Shown: positions 8,360 to 17,638, numbered from the stretch's first letter. The stretch is DNA of 64,000 bases from Bacteroidia bacterium (GCA_009929375.1 SAAO01000007.1:1-64000); one strand, 5' to 3'. Numbers and translations: made by a program. Notes: a model not told the origin generated them from the letters alone.

Positions 8360-8692
8360 ATGGATTACAAAAAAGTGAACGCACCTACGAATACTATTTC
8401 GCGCGACATGAGCTCGATGAGTGAAAACGTTGGTAATGTGTACGAAACAGTAAAAATTATTTCTAAAAGAGCCAATCAGATTAGTGCCGAAATTAAATCG
8501 GAACTTGATAAAAAACTGGTTGAATTTTCGTCGTTGAACGAAAATATCGAAGAAGTATTCGAAAACCGTGAGCAGATTGAAATTTCACGTTATTACGAAA
8601 AACTTCCTAAACCGGTACTTATTGCTACTCAGGAGTTTATCGAAGATAAAATTTATTATCGCAATCCACTGAAGGACAGCAAACTGAAATAA
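8360..8692 (+). CDS. rpoZ: RNA polymerase omega subunit, Bacteroidetes type
   Basis: 110 residues. Contains YETVKIISKRANQISAEIK and NREQIEISRYYEKLPKPVL, which I recognise from Bacteroidetes omega proteins; these are longer than the E. coli protein and diverge from it. It helps assemble RNA polymerase by binding beta-prime. It follows bamD by 11 bases and is clearly cotranscribed with it. A terminator follows at 8756. Confidence 0.88.
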   Translation: MDYKKVNAPTNTISRDMSSMSENVGNVYETVKIISKRANQISAEIKSELDKKLVEFSSLNENIEEVFENREQIEISRYYEKLPKPVLIATQEFIEDKIYYRNPLKDSKLK

Positions 8693-8755
8693 TTTCAGAT
8701 AATTTACATATTCACTGATTTCGTGCATAAATGTTTCGGAATTAGTATATTAAAT

Positions 8756-8808
8756 AAAAGAACCGAAAGTCTGTAACGACCTTCAAGGTTCTTTTGTTTT
8801 TTTTATTG
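8756..8808 (+). terminator. Intrinsic terminator after rpoZ
   Basis: Arms AAAAGAACC (8756-8764) and GGTTCTTTT (8787-8795), with further pairing in the loop and a T-rich tract from 8797. Confidence 0.85.
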
Positions 8809-8830
8809 TAAGTTGTTCAATTCTATTTTG

Positions 8831-8838
8831 TATTTTTG
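8831..8838 (+). promoter_or_regulatory. -7 element of coaBC
   Basis: TATTTTTG, 42 bases before the coaBC start. It follows the rpoZ terminator, so coaBC has its own transcript. Confidence 0.6.
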
Positions 8839-8880
8839 TGTGAGTAAAACATTAAATCAACATTTAGAATCTTATATATC

Positions 8881-10077
8881 ATGTTACAGGGTAAAAAAAT
8901 TATTCTCGGAGTTACAGGTAGTATTGCTGCCTATAAAGCAGCTCATCTCATTCGGTTACTTGTGAAAGAAGGTATGGAAGTAAAAGTAGTTATGACTCCT
9001 CTTGCAAAAGAGTTTATAACACCACTTACTCTTGCCACGCTTTCAAAAAATCCTATTCTTGTCGATTTTTTTAATCCTGAAAATGGTGACTGGAACAGTC
9101 ATGTAGATTTGGGAATGTGGGCCGATGCTTATCTTATTGCTCCTGCTACAGCAAATACAATTGGAAAAATGGTAAATGGAGTCGCTGATAATTTACTTCT
9201 AACTACATATCTTTCAGCTAAATGTCCTGTGTTTGTAGCGCCGGCCATGGATCTTGATATGTTCGCTCATCCTTCCACAAAACATAATCTTGATATTTTA
9301 CGTTCGTATGGAAATCAGATTATTGAGCCTGCCATAGGGCAGCTTGCAAGTGGCCTCGAAGGTAAAGGACGAATGGAGGAACCTGAAAATATTATACAAT
9401 TTCTCGATGATTATTTCACTCCGAAATTAATGTCAGGCAAAAAAGTGTTGATTACTGCTGGTCCTACATACGAAAAGATTGATCCTGTACGTTTTGTAGG
9501 TAATTATTCTTCCGGAAAAATGGGTTTTGCGCTAGCTGAAGCTTGTGCAAAACAGGGAGCTGAAGTTACACTTATTACTGGACCGGTAAATATGCGTGCA
9601 AAACATCCAGCTATCAATCGTATTAATGTCGAATCAGCAGAAGAGATGTACAAAGCGGTACTGCTAAAATTTGATAAAATGGACGGTGCAATATTGTGTG
9701 CTGCAGTAGCCGACTTTACGCCCGTGTCTCAGTCGGAATATAAATTGAAACGTGAATACGATAATTTAGTTGTAGAACTGAAGCCAACGCTCGACATTGC
9801 CGCCGAAGTTGGTAAAATTAAGCGTCACGAACAATTTCTGGTAGGTTTTGCTCTCGAAACAAATAATGAAGAAGCAAACGCTAAGAGCAAAATGGAGCGT
9901 AAAAATTTCGATTTTATTGTGCTTAATTCATTACAGGATCCTAATTCCGGTTTTGGTTTTGACACTAATAAAGTCTCAATTATCCACCGTTCCGGTTTGC
10001 AGCGTGAGTATGAGTTGAAAAGCAAACTCGAGGTTGCCGATGATATTATAAATGAAATTAATACGCTGATTTTCTGA
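8881..10077 (+). CDS. coaBC: Bifunctional phosphopantothenoylcysteine decarboxylase / phosphopantothenate-cysteine ligase
   Basis: 398 residues, full length. The N-terminal flavoprotein domain (about 1-180) has GSIAAYKAAHLIRLL, the catalytic-type NSHVDLG histidine and APAMDLDM. The C-terminal ligase domain (about 185-398) starts with LITAGPTYEKIDPVRFVGN and SSGKMG. It makes 4'-phosphopantetheine from phosphopantothenate and cysteine for CoA. In the substrate clamp the usual ACGD cysteine is replaced (LASGLEGKGRM, near residue 157); I believe this is common in Bacteroidetes, but did not check. The next gene follows 38 bases later. Confidence 0.94.
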   Translation: MLQGKKIILGVTGSIAAYKAAHLIRLLVKEGMEVKVVMTPLAKEFITPLTLATLSKNPILVDFFNPENGDWNSHVDLGMWADAYLIAPATANTIGKMVNGVADNLLLTTYLSAKCPVFVAPAMDLDMFAHPSTKHNLDILRSYGNQIIEPAIGQLASGLEGKGRMEEPENIIQFLDDYFTPKLMSGKKVLITAGPTYEKIDPVRFVGNYSSGKMGFALAEACAKQGAEVTLITGPVNMRAKHPAINRINVESAEEMYKAVLLKFDKMDGAILCAAVADFTPVSQSEYKLKREYDNLVVELKPTLDIAAEVGKIKRHEQFLVGFALETNNEEANAKSKMERKNFDFIVLNSLQDPNSGFGFDTNKVSIIHRSGLQREYELKSKLEVADDIINEINTLIF

Positions 10078-10115
10078 TGTATAATATCTAAAATCAGTTT
10101 GCCTATAATAAAATT

Positions 10116-11018
10116 ATGTCTGTAAAATCAATTTTTCTTCTGTTATTTCTCAGTGTAAGTTCTGTGGTTTTGAATGCACAGGAATTGAATTGCAATATCC
10201 AGATTAACTCTGACCAGATACAGGGAACCAATAAATCTGTTTTCAATACCTTGCAGAAATCAATGATGGAGTTTGTAAACAATCGCCGTTGGACGGAGAT
10301 GAGCTATACCATTGATGAGAAAATTGAGTGCAGCATGAATATTATTGTAAAAAAAGTTGAGAATAATGTGTTCTCAACTGAAATACAGGTCCAGTCGCGC
10401 CGTCCGGTTTATAATTCGTCATACAATTCTACTCTGTTCAATTACAAGGATAATGAGTATGTGTTTGAATATAAGGAGTTTGATCAGTTGGAAATGACTG
10501 AGAATACAATAAACTCTAATCTTACAGCTGTATTAGCATATTATGCGTATCTGATTATCGGATACGACATGGATTCGTACAGCAGATTGGGAGGTACGCC
10601 ATTTTTTCAGACTGCCGAATCGATAGTAAATGCAGCTCAGGCTGCTGATCTCCCGGGTTGGAAGGCTTTTGAAAGCCCAAGAAACAGATATGCGCTTATC
10701 AACAATATTCTCGACGAAGCGTTTAAAAAATACCGTAACTTTTTCTACGAATATCATCGTTTGGGACTTGACGAAATGTCAGCTAATATGACCAATGCGC
10801 GTGCCCGTATTCTTGCCGGATTACCTGTTTTGCGTGAAGCTAACCGTGCACGTCCTTCAGCCATTATTATTTCTTCATTTCTCGATGCAAAAAATGATGA
10901 GTTGATTAATATCTTCTCAAAAGCAGGTGAAAAAGAAAAAACCGAGGCTGTACAGGTGTTGTCCGATGTAAATCCGACAGGAGCTGACCGTTACGAACGT
11001 ATTATGAACAAAAACTAA
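10116..11018 (+). CDS. DUF4835 family secreted protein (PorD-like)
   Basis: 300 residues with an N-terminal signal peptide ending near NAQELNC (about residue 22). The sequence, including LNCNIQINSDQIQGTNKSVF, matches the Bacteroidetes DUF4835 family, which some annotation sources label PorD of the type IX secretion system. I cannot confirm that role here, and no other T9SS gene is in the window. It lies between coaBC and recN, a position I know from other genomes of this phylum. Its stop is 13 bases before recN. Confidence 0.82.
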   Translation: MSVKSIFLLLFLSVSSVVLNAQELNCNIQINSDQIQGTNKSVFNTLQKSMMEFVNNRRWTEMSYTIDEKIECSMNIIVKKVENNVFSTEIQVQSRRPVYNSSYNSTLFNYKDNEYVFEYKEFDQLEMTENTINSNLTAVLAYYAYLIIGYDMDSYSRLGGTPFFQTAESIVNAAQAADLPGWKAFESPRNRYALINNILDEAFKKYRNFFYEYHRLGLDEMSANMTNARARILAGLPVLREANRARPSAIIISSFLDAKNDELINIFSKAGEKEKTEAVQVLSDVNPTGADRYERIMNKN

Positions 11019-11031
11019 GTGTAGAAATAAT

Positions 11032-12696
11032 ATGCTGAAATCGTTGTATATCTCAAATTACGCGCTGATTTCCGAATTACATATCGATTTTAATGAAGGC
11101 TTTTCGGTTCTGACAGGTGAAACAGGAGCCGGAAAATCAATTATTCTCGGAGCTTTATCACTTATTCTGGGGCAACGTGCGGATACAAAACTTCTAAAAG
11201 CTGATACAGAAAAATGTATAATTGAAGCTGAATTTAATATTGCAGCATATCCATCATTGGCTTCGTTTTTCAATGAAAATGATCTTGATCAAAACGATAA
11301 TAAACTCTGTCAGATTCGCCGAGAAATCACCGGAAATGCCAAGTCCAGAGCTTTCATCAACGATACTCCTGTATCGCTGAATGTCTTGAGAGAGCTAACA
11401 TCCAGGCTCATTGATATTCATTCGCAACACGATAATTTATTACTGGGAACCGAAGGATATCAGCTCGGAGTGGTTGATATGATTGCTCAAAACTCAAAAG
11501 AGCAGCAAAATTATTCGGAGCTTTACAATAAATGGCAAAATGAAATTGCAGAACTGAGAAAGCTTGAAAACATGGCTGCAAAGCAGTCGGCAGAACTCGA
11601 TTTTGTTCGTTTTCAGTTTAATCAGTTGAACGAAGCAGCTCTTAAATCTGGAGAACAGGAAGAATTAGAGTCAGAGCAGCAGACACTTAGTCATGCTGAA
11701 GAAATCAAAACAGAACTTCAGACTTCAGTAATTTTGCTTGATGAGGAGAAATCGATACTTCCAATGATTAAGGAAGTACAGAATTCGTTGTCCAGAATAA
11801 AAAAGTTTGTTCCTGAAGCTGGCGACTGGATCGAACGTATTGATACTGCATATATTGACTTGAAAGATATTTGTAATGAACTGAATTCTTTGGCAGATAA
11901 AGTTGAGTACAATCCACAGCGTCTTGAATGGTTACAGAATCGTTTGAGCGACATTTATACACTTCAAAAAAAATATAAGGTCGATACAACAGATGAGCTT
12001 ATCCGGAAGCGCGATGAGTTTGATACAATACTTCAGCGCATAGATTCTTTCGACGAGGAAATTGAATCTCTTAAACGCAGAATTGCTGATTCAAAAGCTG
12101 ATTTAACTTCAGCAGCCTTAAAACTTTCCGAAACACGCCGAAAAGCCACAAAACCAATTGCTGATTTTTTAGTAGAACAACTCAAACAGCTTGGGATGCC
12201 AAATATTCGCTTCGAAGTTGAAATATCAACGCTTGAAGATTTTGGCCCTAATGGCAACGACGAAGTTCAATTCCTGTTCTCAGCCAATAAAAATCGGGAT
12301 ATGCAGGCAGTTCAACTCATTGCTTCAGGTGGTGAGGTTTCACGATTGATGTTGTCAATCAAATATTTAGTTGCAAATAAGTCCGAATTACCCACAATTA
12401 TTTTCGACGAAATTGACACTGGAGTTTCAGGCGAAATTGCCGACAGGATGGGCGAGATAATGCAAAAAATGGGTGAAGCCATGCAGGTAATTACGATTAC
12501 ACATTTGCCACAGATTGCGGCTAAAAGTTCTCAGCATTATCTTGTTTATAAGGATGATAAAGGACTGCAAACTCAAACCTATATTCGTAAACTGACAGCA
12601 GAAGAGCGTATAACTCAGCTCGCTCAAATGCTAAGTGGTAAACAGCTTACAGAGGCTTCGGTACAAAATGCGAAAGAACTTCTGGGTTTTAGCTGA
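11032..12696 (+). CDS. recN: DNA repair protein RecN
   Basis: 554 residues, normal length for this SMC-like ATPase that acts in double-strand break repair. Walker A GETGAGKS is at about 29-36. A long coiled-coil region follows (about 150-370), and then the ABC signature SGGEVSRLML (about 431-440) and Walker B IIFDEIDTGVSG (near 457). The first residues MLKSLYISNYALI are typical. It is the last gene of the coaBC-DUF4835-recN unit and is followed by a terminator at 12706. Confidence 0.96.
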   Translation: MLKSLYISNYALISELHIDFNEGFSVLTGETGAGKSIILGALSLILGQRADTKLLKADTEKCIIEAEFNIAAYPSLASFFNENDLDQNDNKLCQIRREITGNAKSRAFINDTPVSLNVLRELTSRLIDIHSQHDNLLLGTEGYQLGVVDMIAQNSKEQQNYSELYNKWQNEIAELRKLENMAAKQSAELDFVRFQFNQLNEAALKSGEQEELESEQQTLSHAEEIKTELQTSVILLDEEKSILPMIKEVQNSLSRIKKFVPEAGDWIERIDTAYIDLKDICNELNSLADKVEYNPQRLEWLQNRLSDIYTLQKKYKVDTTDELIRKRDEFDTILQRIDSFDEEIESLKRRIADSKADLTSAALKLSETRRKATKPIADFLVEQLKQLGMPNIRFEVEISTLEDFGPNGNDEVQFLFSANKNRDMQAVQLIASGGEVSRLMLSIKYLVANKSELPTIIFDEIDTGVSGEIADRMGEIMQKMGEAMQVITITHLPQIAAKSSQHYLVYKDDKGLQTQTYIRKLTAEERITQLAQMLSGKQLTEASVQNAKELLGFS

Positions 12697-12705
12697 TAAC
12701 AATAG

Positions 12706-12750
12706 TAACCGGAATTGAAATTTTTGATTTTCATTTCCGGTTTATTTTAT
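12706..12750 (+). terminator. Intrinsic terminator after recN
   Basis: Arms AACCGGAA (12707-12714) and TTCCGGTT (12735-12742), followed by a T-rich tract. Confidence 0.75.
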
Positions 12751-12909
12751 ATGTTTGCCCAATACACAATCACTTACATGAATATTGCTTTACTATCTGT
12801 TTTAAAATAAAATACATAGTCTTATTCATATTTGCGTATAAATCTGAACTATAATTGATGAAATTTTCTTCTGAATATTTTCCTCAATTCATTTTCCGCC
12901 ATTTTTATG

Positions 12910-12917
12910 TATTTTTG
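12910..12917 (+). promoter_or_regulatory. -7 element of hisA
   Basis: TATTTTTG, 41 bases before the GTG start of hisA. Confidence 0.55.
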
Positions 12918-12958
12918 TAGATGATTCAATAAAATATTAACTAATCAATTTTTAAAGC

Positions 12959-13678
12959 GTGATAGAAATAATTCCTGCTATCGATCTGATTGATGGTAAA
13001 TGCGTAAGGCTTTCGCAGGGTGATTACAACCAAAAAAAAGTTTACAACGAAAACCCACTTGAGGTAGCCCGGATGTTTGCCGATGCCGGTATCAGGCGAC
13101 TCCATCTCGTTGATCTTGATGGAGCTAAAGCACATCATATTGTAAATTATCGTGTTCTTGAACAGATAGCTTCTAAAACCCCGCTGATTGTCGATTTTGG
13201 TGGCGGACTCAAAAGTGACGATGATTTGCGTATTGCTTTCGAATCGGGTGCTGCAATGGTGACGGGTGGGAGTATAGCTGTAAAAAATAAAGAGGTCTTT
13301 GTATCGTGGATTGAAAAATATGGTCCGGACAAGATAATTTTGGGCGCAGATGTAAAGGACGAAATGATTGCTGTTTCGGGCTGGACCGAAACTACCGGAT
13401 TGGAGCTTATGCCTTTTGTAAGTACGTTTATGCAAAAAGGCATTTCCAAAGTTATCTGTACCGATATCAGCAAGGATGGAATGCTCCAGGGACCTGCTAT
13501 CGGTCTGTATAAAAAAATGTTGAAATCGGAACCTCAAATGTATCTCATTGCAAGTGGTGGAGTGAGCTCAATTAAAGATATTGATGACCTGAATGAGGCC
13601 GGTATTCCGGCTGTTATCACCGGAAAAGCAATTTATGAAGGTAATATTAAACTATCTGACTTTAAAAATTATCTGTAG
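12959..13678 (+). CDS. hisA: ProFAR isomerase HisA
   Basis: 239 residues, a (beta/alpha)8 barrel. It isomerises ProFAR to PRFAR in histidine synthesis. The N-terminal catalytic Asp sits in [14 protein letters not shown] (Asp8); [14 protein letters not shown] and the second catalytic Asp region ([13 protein letters not shown], near 169) are present, and LIASGGVSS binds phosphate. The start codon is GTG: in-frame ATG codons occur only much later, and the family start MIEIIPAID fits exactly. Unusually, no other his genes are adjacent. The 198-codon frame on the opposite strand is a shadow. Confidence 0.95.
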   Translation: MIEIIPAIDLIDGKCVRLSQGDYNQKKVYNENPLEVARMFADAGIRRLHLVDLDGAKAHHIVNYRVLEQIASKTPLIVDFGGGLKSDDDLRIAFESGAAMVTGGSIAVKNKEVFVSWIEKYGPDKIILGADVKDEMIAVSGWTETTGLELMPFVSTFMQKGISKVICTDISKDGMLQGPAIGLYKKMLKSEPQMYLIASGGVSSIKDIDDLNEAGIPAVITGKAIYEGNIKLSDFKNYL

Positions 13679-13815
13679 TTTTAATCTATTGTTTTACAAA
13701 TGTTTATGTTGTTTTGTTTTATGCGAATATCTTTTAATTAGTAATTTGAGTTGCAGTTCGCAAATGTAAACAATACTTCTAACTTTTATTAAGCCTTCAC
13801 ATTCAGAAAAAACAT

Positions 13816-13823
13816 TATTTTTG
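13816..13823 (+). promoter_or_regulatory. -7 element before the DUF5606 gene
   Basis: TATTTTTG, 94 bases before the ATG at 13918. It implies a leader of about 90 bases in which I see no clear structure. Confidence 0.5.
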
Positions 13824-13917
13824 CATAACTAAATAACAAAACAAATTTTGAAAATCAGTTTTAGTTGTATTAACTCGGCTAAAACAGTTTTAAATCCAAG
13901 CATCATTATTTAAAATC

Positions 13918-14337
13918 ATGTTGAAAGAAATTTTATCAGTAACCGGTAAGCCCGGACTATTTAAACTTGTTTCTCAGGGCAAAAATATGCTCATTGTAGA
14001 GTCTCTTATCGATGGAAAACGTATTCCGGCTTATTCGCGAGACAAAGTTGTATCTTTGGGAGATATTGCTATGTTTACTGAAACTGAAGAGGTTCCGTTA
14101 AGTGAAGTTCTCGAAAAACTTAAAACAAAAGAAAATGGTCAGCCTGCTTCAATTGATCCAAAAGCAGACAATGACACGTTGAGAAAATTTATGGCTGAAG
14201 TACTTCCTGATTATGACCGTGATAGGGTTTATCCAAGTGATATTCGTAAACTGATCAGCTGGTATAATTTGCTGATTAATAATAATATTACTGAATTTCT
14301 AGCTAAAGAAGAGGAGCAGGCTTCCTCAAAAGAATAA
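13918..14337 (+). CDS. DUF5606 family protein
   Basis: 139 residues, cytoplasmic, no membrane segment. The start MLKEILSVTGKPGLFKLVSQ, the middle AYSRDKVVSLGDIAMFT and the region YPSDIRKLISWYNLL fit the Bacteroidetes DUF5606 family of unknown function; the N-terminal half looks like a small beta-rich domain and the C-terminal half is helical. It lies 6 bases before the Nif3-like gene and is certainly in the same unit. No catalytic motif is seen. Confidence 0.82.
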   Translation: MLKEILSVTGKPGLFKLVSQGKNMLIVESLIDGKRIPAYSRDKVVSLGDIAMFTETEEVPLSEVLEKLKTKENGQPASIDPKADNDTLRKFMAEVLPDYDRDRVYPSDIRKLISWYNLLINNNITEFLAKEEEQASSKE

Positions 14338-14343
14338 ATTTGT

Positions 14344-15438
14344 ATGAAGGTTACAGAAGTTACAAAATGGATAGAGGAATTTGCAGCTCCCCAACTTCAG
14401 GAGAGTTATGACAATGCCGGACTTTTATTGGGTGAGCCCGATACTGAAGTGAAGGCAGTCCTTGTAACCATCGACATAACAGAAGCAGTTGTTGATGAAG
14501 CCATTGCGTATAGATGTAACCTTATAATTTCTCACCATCCGCTGATTTTTAAAGGTTTAAAAAGAATAACCGGAAAAAATGAACAGGAAAGGTGTGTTAT
14601 TAAATGTATTCGTCATCATATTTCTGTTTATGCAGCACATACCAATATCGATAATGTCAAAAACGGAGTAAGCGGACGGATGGCTGATTTGTTGGAACTG
14701 ACCAACACTAAGGTTTTGAGACCCGTAGAAAATGTACTTCTGAAGCTTGTAACCTATGTTCCTAAACTTCATGCTTACAGAGTCCGTGAATCACTGTTCA
14801 ATGCAGGAGCGGGACAAATAGGAAATTATGACAGTTGTAGTTTTAATGTGGAAGGAACCGGAACATTTAAGGCCGGGCCTGAAACAAATCCGTTTGTTGG
14901 TAAAGCAGGAGAGTTACATTCAGAACTTGAAATACGAATAGAAGTGGTTTTGCCTGTATATCTTAAAAACAGAATACAGGCTGAATTACTTAATAACCAT
15001 CCGTACGAAGAACCTGCATATGATTTTTTTGAATTAAAGAACGATTGGAGTGAAGCAGGAGCAGGGATTGTAGGCCAATTACCTTCAGAAGTAGATGAAA
15101 CTGAATTTTTACTCAAACTGAAAGATCTTTTTAATCTTAAATATTTGCGACACACTGAACTCAGTGGACGCAAAATACGAAAAGTGGCATTGTGTGGAGG
15201 TTCGGGAAGCTTTTTGTTAAATGATGCAATGGCAGCTGGTGCCGATGTCTACATTTCAGGTGATTTCAAGTATCATGAGTTTTTTGACGCTGAAAACAAA
15301 ATTTTGATAGCTGATATTGGACATTTTGAGAGTGAACAGTTCACAAAACACATTTTTTATGAGATAATTACGAAAAAAATGCCTAAATTTGCAGTCCGAA
15401 TTTCTGAAATTAAAACAAATCCCATAAACTACTTGTAA
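14344..15438 (+). CDS. Nif3-like dinuclear metal-centre protein
   Basis: 364 residues of the Nif3/YqfO/YbgI family. The metal ligands are visible: ISHHPLIFKGL (His-His near residue 63), the AAHTNIDNVKNG segment (near 100) and GDFKYHEF plus DIGHFESE toward the C-terminus. The extra domain between (about 125-240) is the PII/CutA-like insertion of the long YqfO form. Often annotated as GTP cyclohydrolase 1 type 2, but the true function is unsettled. It lies between DUF5606 (6 bases before) and a zinc-ribbon protein (5 bases after), a conserved trio in this phylum as far as I recall. Confidence 0.9.
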   Translation: MKVTEVTKWIEEFAAPQLQESYDNAGLLLGEPDTEVKAVLVTIDITEAVVDEAIAYRCNLIISHHPLIFKGLKRITGKNEQERCVIKCIRHHISVYAAHTNIDNVKNGVSGRMADLLELTNTKVLRPVENVLLKLVTYVPKLHAYRVRESLFNAGAGQIGNYDSCSFNVEGTGTFKAGPETNPFVGKAGELHSELEIRIEVVLPVYLKNRIQAELLNNHPYEEPAYDFFELKNDWSEAGAGIVGQLPSEVDETEFLLKLKDLFNLKYLRHTELSGRKIRKVALCGGSGSFLLNDAMAAGADVYISGDFKYHEFFDAENKILIADIGHFESEQFTKHIFYEIITKKMPKFAVRISEIKTNPINYL

Positions 15439-15443
15439 TCAGT

Positions 15444-16220
15444 ATGGCTACAGAAACAAAAGCAGAAAAAGAAATTACCGTTGAAGAAAAGCTATTTGCT
15501 TTGTACGATCTTCAGAAAGTGGTTTCAAAAATTGACGAAATAAAAATCCTGCGTGGTGAACTTCCCCTCGAAGTACAGGACCTGGAGGATGAAATTATAG
15601 GGTTGAATACCCGTCTCGAACATTTTGATACTGAAATCGCTAATCTTCAGGCTAATATCAATAGTAAGAAAATTGAAATTGAAGAAGCCAGAACAAAAAT
15701 TGAGCGATACGAAGAGCAACAAAAAAGTGTTCGTAACAATCGTGAGTTCGATAATCTTTCAAAAGAAATTGAGTTTCAAACTCTGGAGATTGAACTTTGC
15801 GAAAAAAGAATTCGTGAATTTACTGCAGCCCGCGAAAATAAAATTTCAGAGCAACAAGGTACAAAGGACAAGTTGTCTGAAAGAAAACTTGACCTTGAAC
15901 AGAAAAAAGGTGAGTTGAACGAGATTGTAGCCGAAACCAAACAGGAAGAAGAAAAACTTCGTGAACAGGCTAAGCAAATTGAAAACCTGATTGAACCACG
16001 TTTACTGACAGCTTTCAAACGTATTCGTAAGAATGCCCGAAATGGTTTGGCTGTTGTTTACGTTCAGCGTGATGCTTGTGGTGGATGTTTCAATAAAATA
16101 CCGGCACAACGTCAGCTCGATATTCGTTTACGTAAAAAAATTATTGTATGCGAATACTGTGGTAGAATTTTGGTCGACCAGGAACTTGCAGGAGTTGCGG
16201 CGACTTCATCAGTAGAATAA
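15444..16220 (+). CDS. Coiled-coil protein with C4 zinc ribbon
   Basis: 258 residues. A long coiled coil (about 25-185) with heptad-like Leu/Glu/Lys repeats precedes a C-terminal four-cysteine zinc ribbon: CGGC (about 212-215) and CEYC (about 235-238). This is the zf-RING_7/CdsZ-like architecture, found across bacteria and often next to Nif3-like genes, as here (5-base gap). It is proposed to bind nucleic acid or ribosomes; no function is shown here. Transcription ends at the terminator at 16240. Confidence 0.88.
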   Translation: MATETKAEKEITVEEKLFALYDLQKVVSKIDEIKILRGELPLEVQDLEDEIIGLNTRLEHFDTEIANLQANINSKKIEIEEARTKIERYEEQQKSVRNNREFDNLSKEIEFQTLEIELCEKRIREFTAARENKISEQQGTKDKLSERKLDLEQKKGELNEIVAETKQEEEKLREQAKQIENLIEPRLLTAFKRIRKNARNGLAVVYVQRDACGGCFNKIPAQRQLDIRLRKKIIVCEYCGRILVDQELAGVAATSSVE

Positions 16221-16239
16221 CGAAATAAAAATAGGAGTG

Positions 16240-16276
16240 AACAGGATTCGGAAATTTCCGGATCCTGTTTTTTTTG
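16240..16276 (+). terminator. Intrinsic terminator after the zinc-ribbon gene
   Basis: Arms ACAGGAT (16241-16247) and ATCCTGT (16262-16268) with an inner GGAAATTTCC pairing and eight or more T after it. Confidence 0.88.
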
Positions 16277-16319
16277 TAATTAGCTTACGACATTTCAATA
16301 ATTGTGTGTAAATGCCAAT

Positions 16320-16360
16320 GGCCTCTGTGAATATTTAATTCTCAGAGGCCGTTTTTATTT
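16320..16360 (+). terminator. Second terminator-like hairpin
   Basis: Perfect arms GGCCTCTG (16320-16327) and CAGAGGCC (16343-16350) followed by GTTTTTATTT. It may be a backup terminator for the zinc-ribbon operon or the end of an unrecognised small RNA. Confidence 0.65.
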
Positions 16361-17082
16361 GTAAATATCAGTATTCTAGTTGTTTATCTATTAATTGAAG
16401 CATTGAGATTTCAAGTAAAATAGAAATTGGGTGATGTGTTGCCTCAATATTAATGATAATATGAATTTTTTTGTAATTCAGATTTGATTTATAAAGTAAG
16501 ATGGATACAGGGTAGGTGTGATGGATATGATTTATCGGATGTAATTATTTCTTTTCGATTATTACTGTTGTAAATTACAAATGTAATCTTGTGATTATGT
16601 ACATTTGTATCGAATTGAGGTTTAAAGACTGTGTTTAGTAATTACAATTCTGTATATCACTTTTGTGTTTCCATAATTAAAGAATAGAAATAATTTACTT
16701 AAGTAATCAATCTCACTTTTGTAAATGATACTTTCCAACAAAACAGTTAATTATAATCAATCTATTGTATATCAATTAAATATACTATTTTTATAAAGTA
16801 GATTTTAGCTCATATTTACAAAAGTAATTTATTTGGCATAATACTCTGGTAATTATCTATAAATAATAATTATATATATGATAATCAGTGTATTTATATG
16901 ATAAAATATCAAGTTTTAATTCATGATACTTTTATTTATATATATAAATATAATTACATGTCATTCAATTGTTTAATTCATATATATTAAAAATACATAT
17001 AGGTGTCTTTCGTTACGATTGTGAATTCAATGATGTGAAGTAAAACATCTGTAATGTAGTTGCATATGTAAACTAATTCACA
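16361..17082. other. Long AT-rich noncoding gap before the XRE regulator
   Basis: About 720 bases without a convincing gene in any frame. It is rich in short dyads built from TTACAA/TTGTAA half-sites, for example ATTACAAATGTAAT (16576-16589) and TTACAAAAGTAA (16817-16828). ACTTTTGT occurs near 16658 and 16714, and in reverse near 16819. Two promoter-like elements are possible (TACATTTG at about 16600). I see no tRNA, no terminal repeats and no coding remnant that I can name. Confidence 0.5.
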
Positions 17083-17107
17083 TATCTTTGTAAAAAGATA
17101 ATTCACA
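17074..17107 (+). promoter_or_regulatory. Promoter and repeated operator candidate of the XRE gene
   Basis: The -7 element TATCTTTG (17083-17090) is flanked by two copies of TAATTCACA (17074-17082 and 17099-17107), 25 bases apart. The second copy covers the expected start of transcription. A further inverted repeat, TTACAA...TTGTAA (17116-17136), abuts the ATG. Autorepression by the XRE protein is inferred. Confidence 0.5.
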
Positions 17108-17137
17108 AGTGTTTTTACAATTCTATATGTTGTAATT

Positions 17138-17638
17138 ATGGATGAGAAAGAAAAAATTGAACGGATAATGAACGAATTCAATCTGAATTCAGCTCAGTTT
17201 GCAGCAGAGATAGGTATACAAGGTTCAACTCTATCTCATATATTAAATGGACGTAATCGTCCAAGTTTGGATGTACTGAAAAAAATCATGTCACGATTCT
17301 CTTCGATTAATCCAGAATGGCTTATTCTGGACAAAGATTCGATGTTTCGTCAGGAAAAGAATTCTCAGGAGCCTACATTGTTCGATACAATTGATCAAAG
17401 TCTCACTGAATCAGTAAAATACGCACAAAAAAGTGAAATAAATAATGTGTCTGAAAATGATTCATTCCAGAACAAACTAGTTAATAAACCAGAAACGCTT
17501 AGTCAACCTGAATTTTTAGCACCACCACATACAAATGAAATTCCTCGAATTCAGGAAATGCAAAAATCTTTTTCCAAAACAGCTGTGAAAATTATTGTGT
17601 ATTATGACGACAATACTTTTCAGGAATTTCGACCATGA
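17138..17638 (+). CDS. XRE-family helix-turn-helix regulator
   Basis: 166 residues. The N-terminal HTH (about 14-50) reads AQFAAEIGIQGSTLSHILNG, then RPSLDVLKKIMSRF, typical of Xre/Cro DNA-binding domains in Bacteroidetes. Residues 65-135 are polar and low in structure. The C-terminus (about 140-166) RIQEMQKSFSKTAVKI then IVYYDDNTFQEFRP is a short conserved tail seen in many regulators of this type in the phylum, as far as I recall; its role is unknown. Preceded by the longest intergenic gap in the window and transcribed alone. Confidence 0.85.
   Translation: MDEKEKIERIMNEFNLNSAQFAAEIGIQGSTLSHILNGRNRPSLDVLKKIMSRFSSINPEWLILDKDSMFRQEKNSQEPTLFDTIDQSLTESVKYAQKSEINNVSENDSFQNKLVNKPETLSQPEFLAPPHTNEIPRIQEMQKSFSKTAVKIIVYYDDNTFQEFRP

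Noticed and set aside
12941-13537. 198-codon open frame opposite hisA
   Set aside because: It lies wholly against a strong hisA match and has no start context or recognisable domain.
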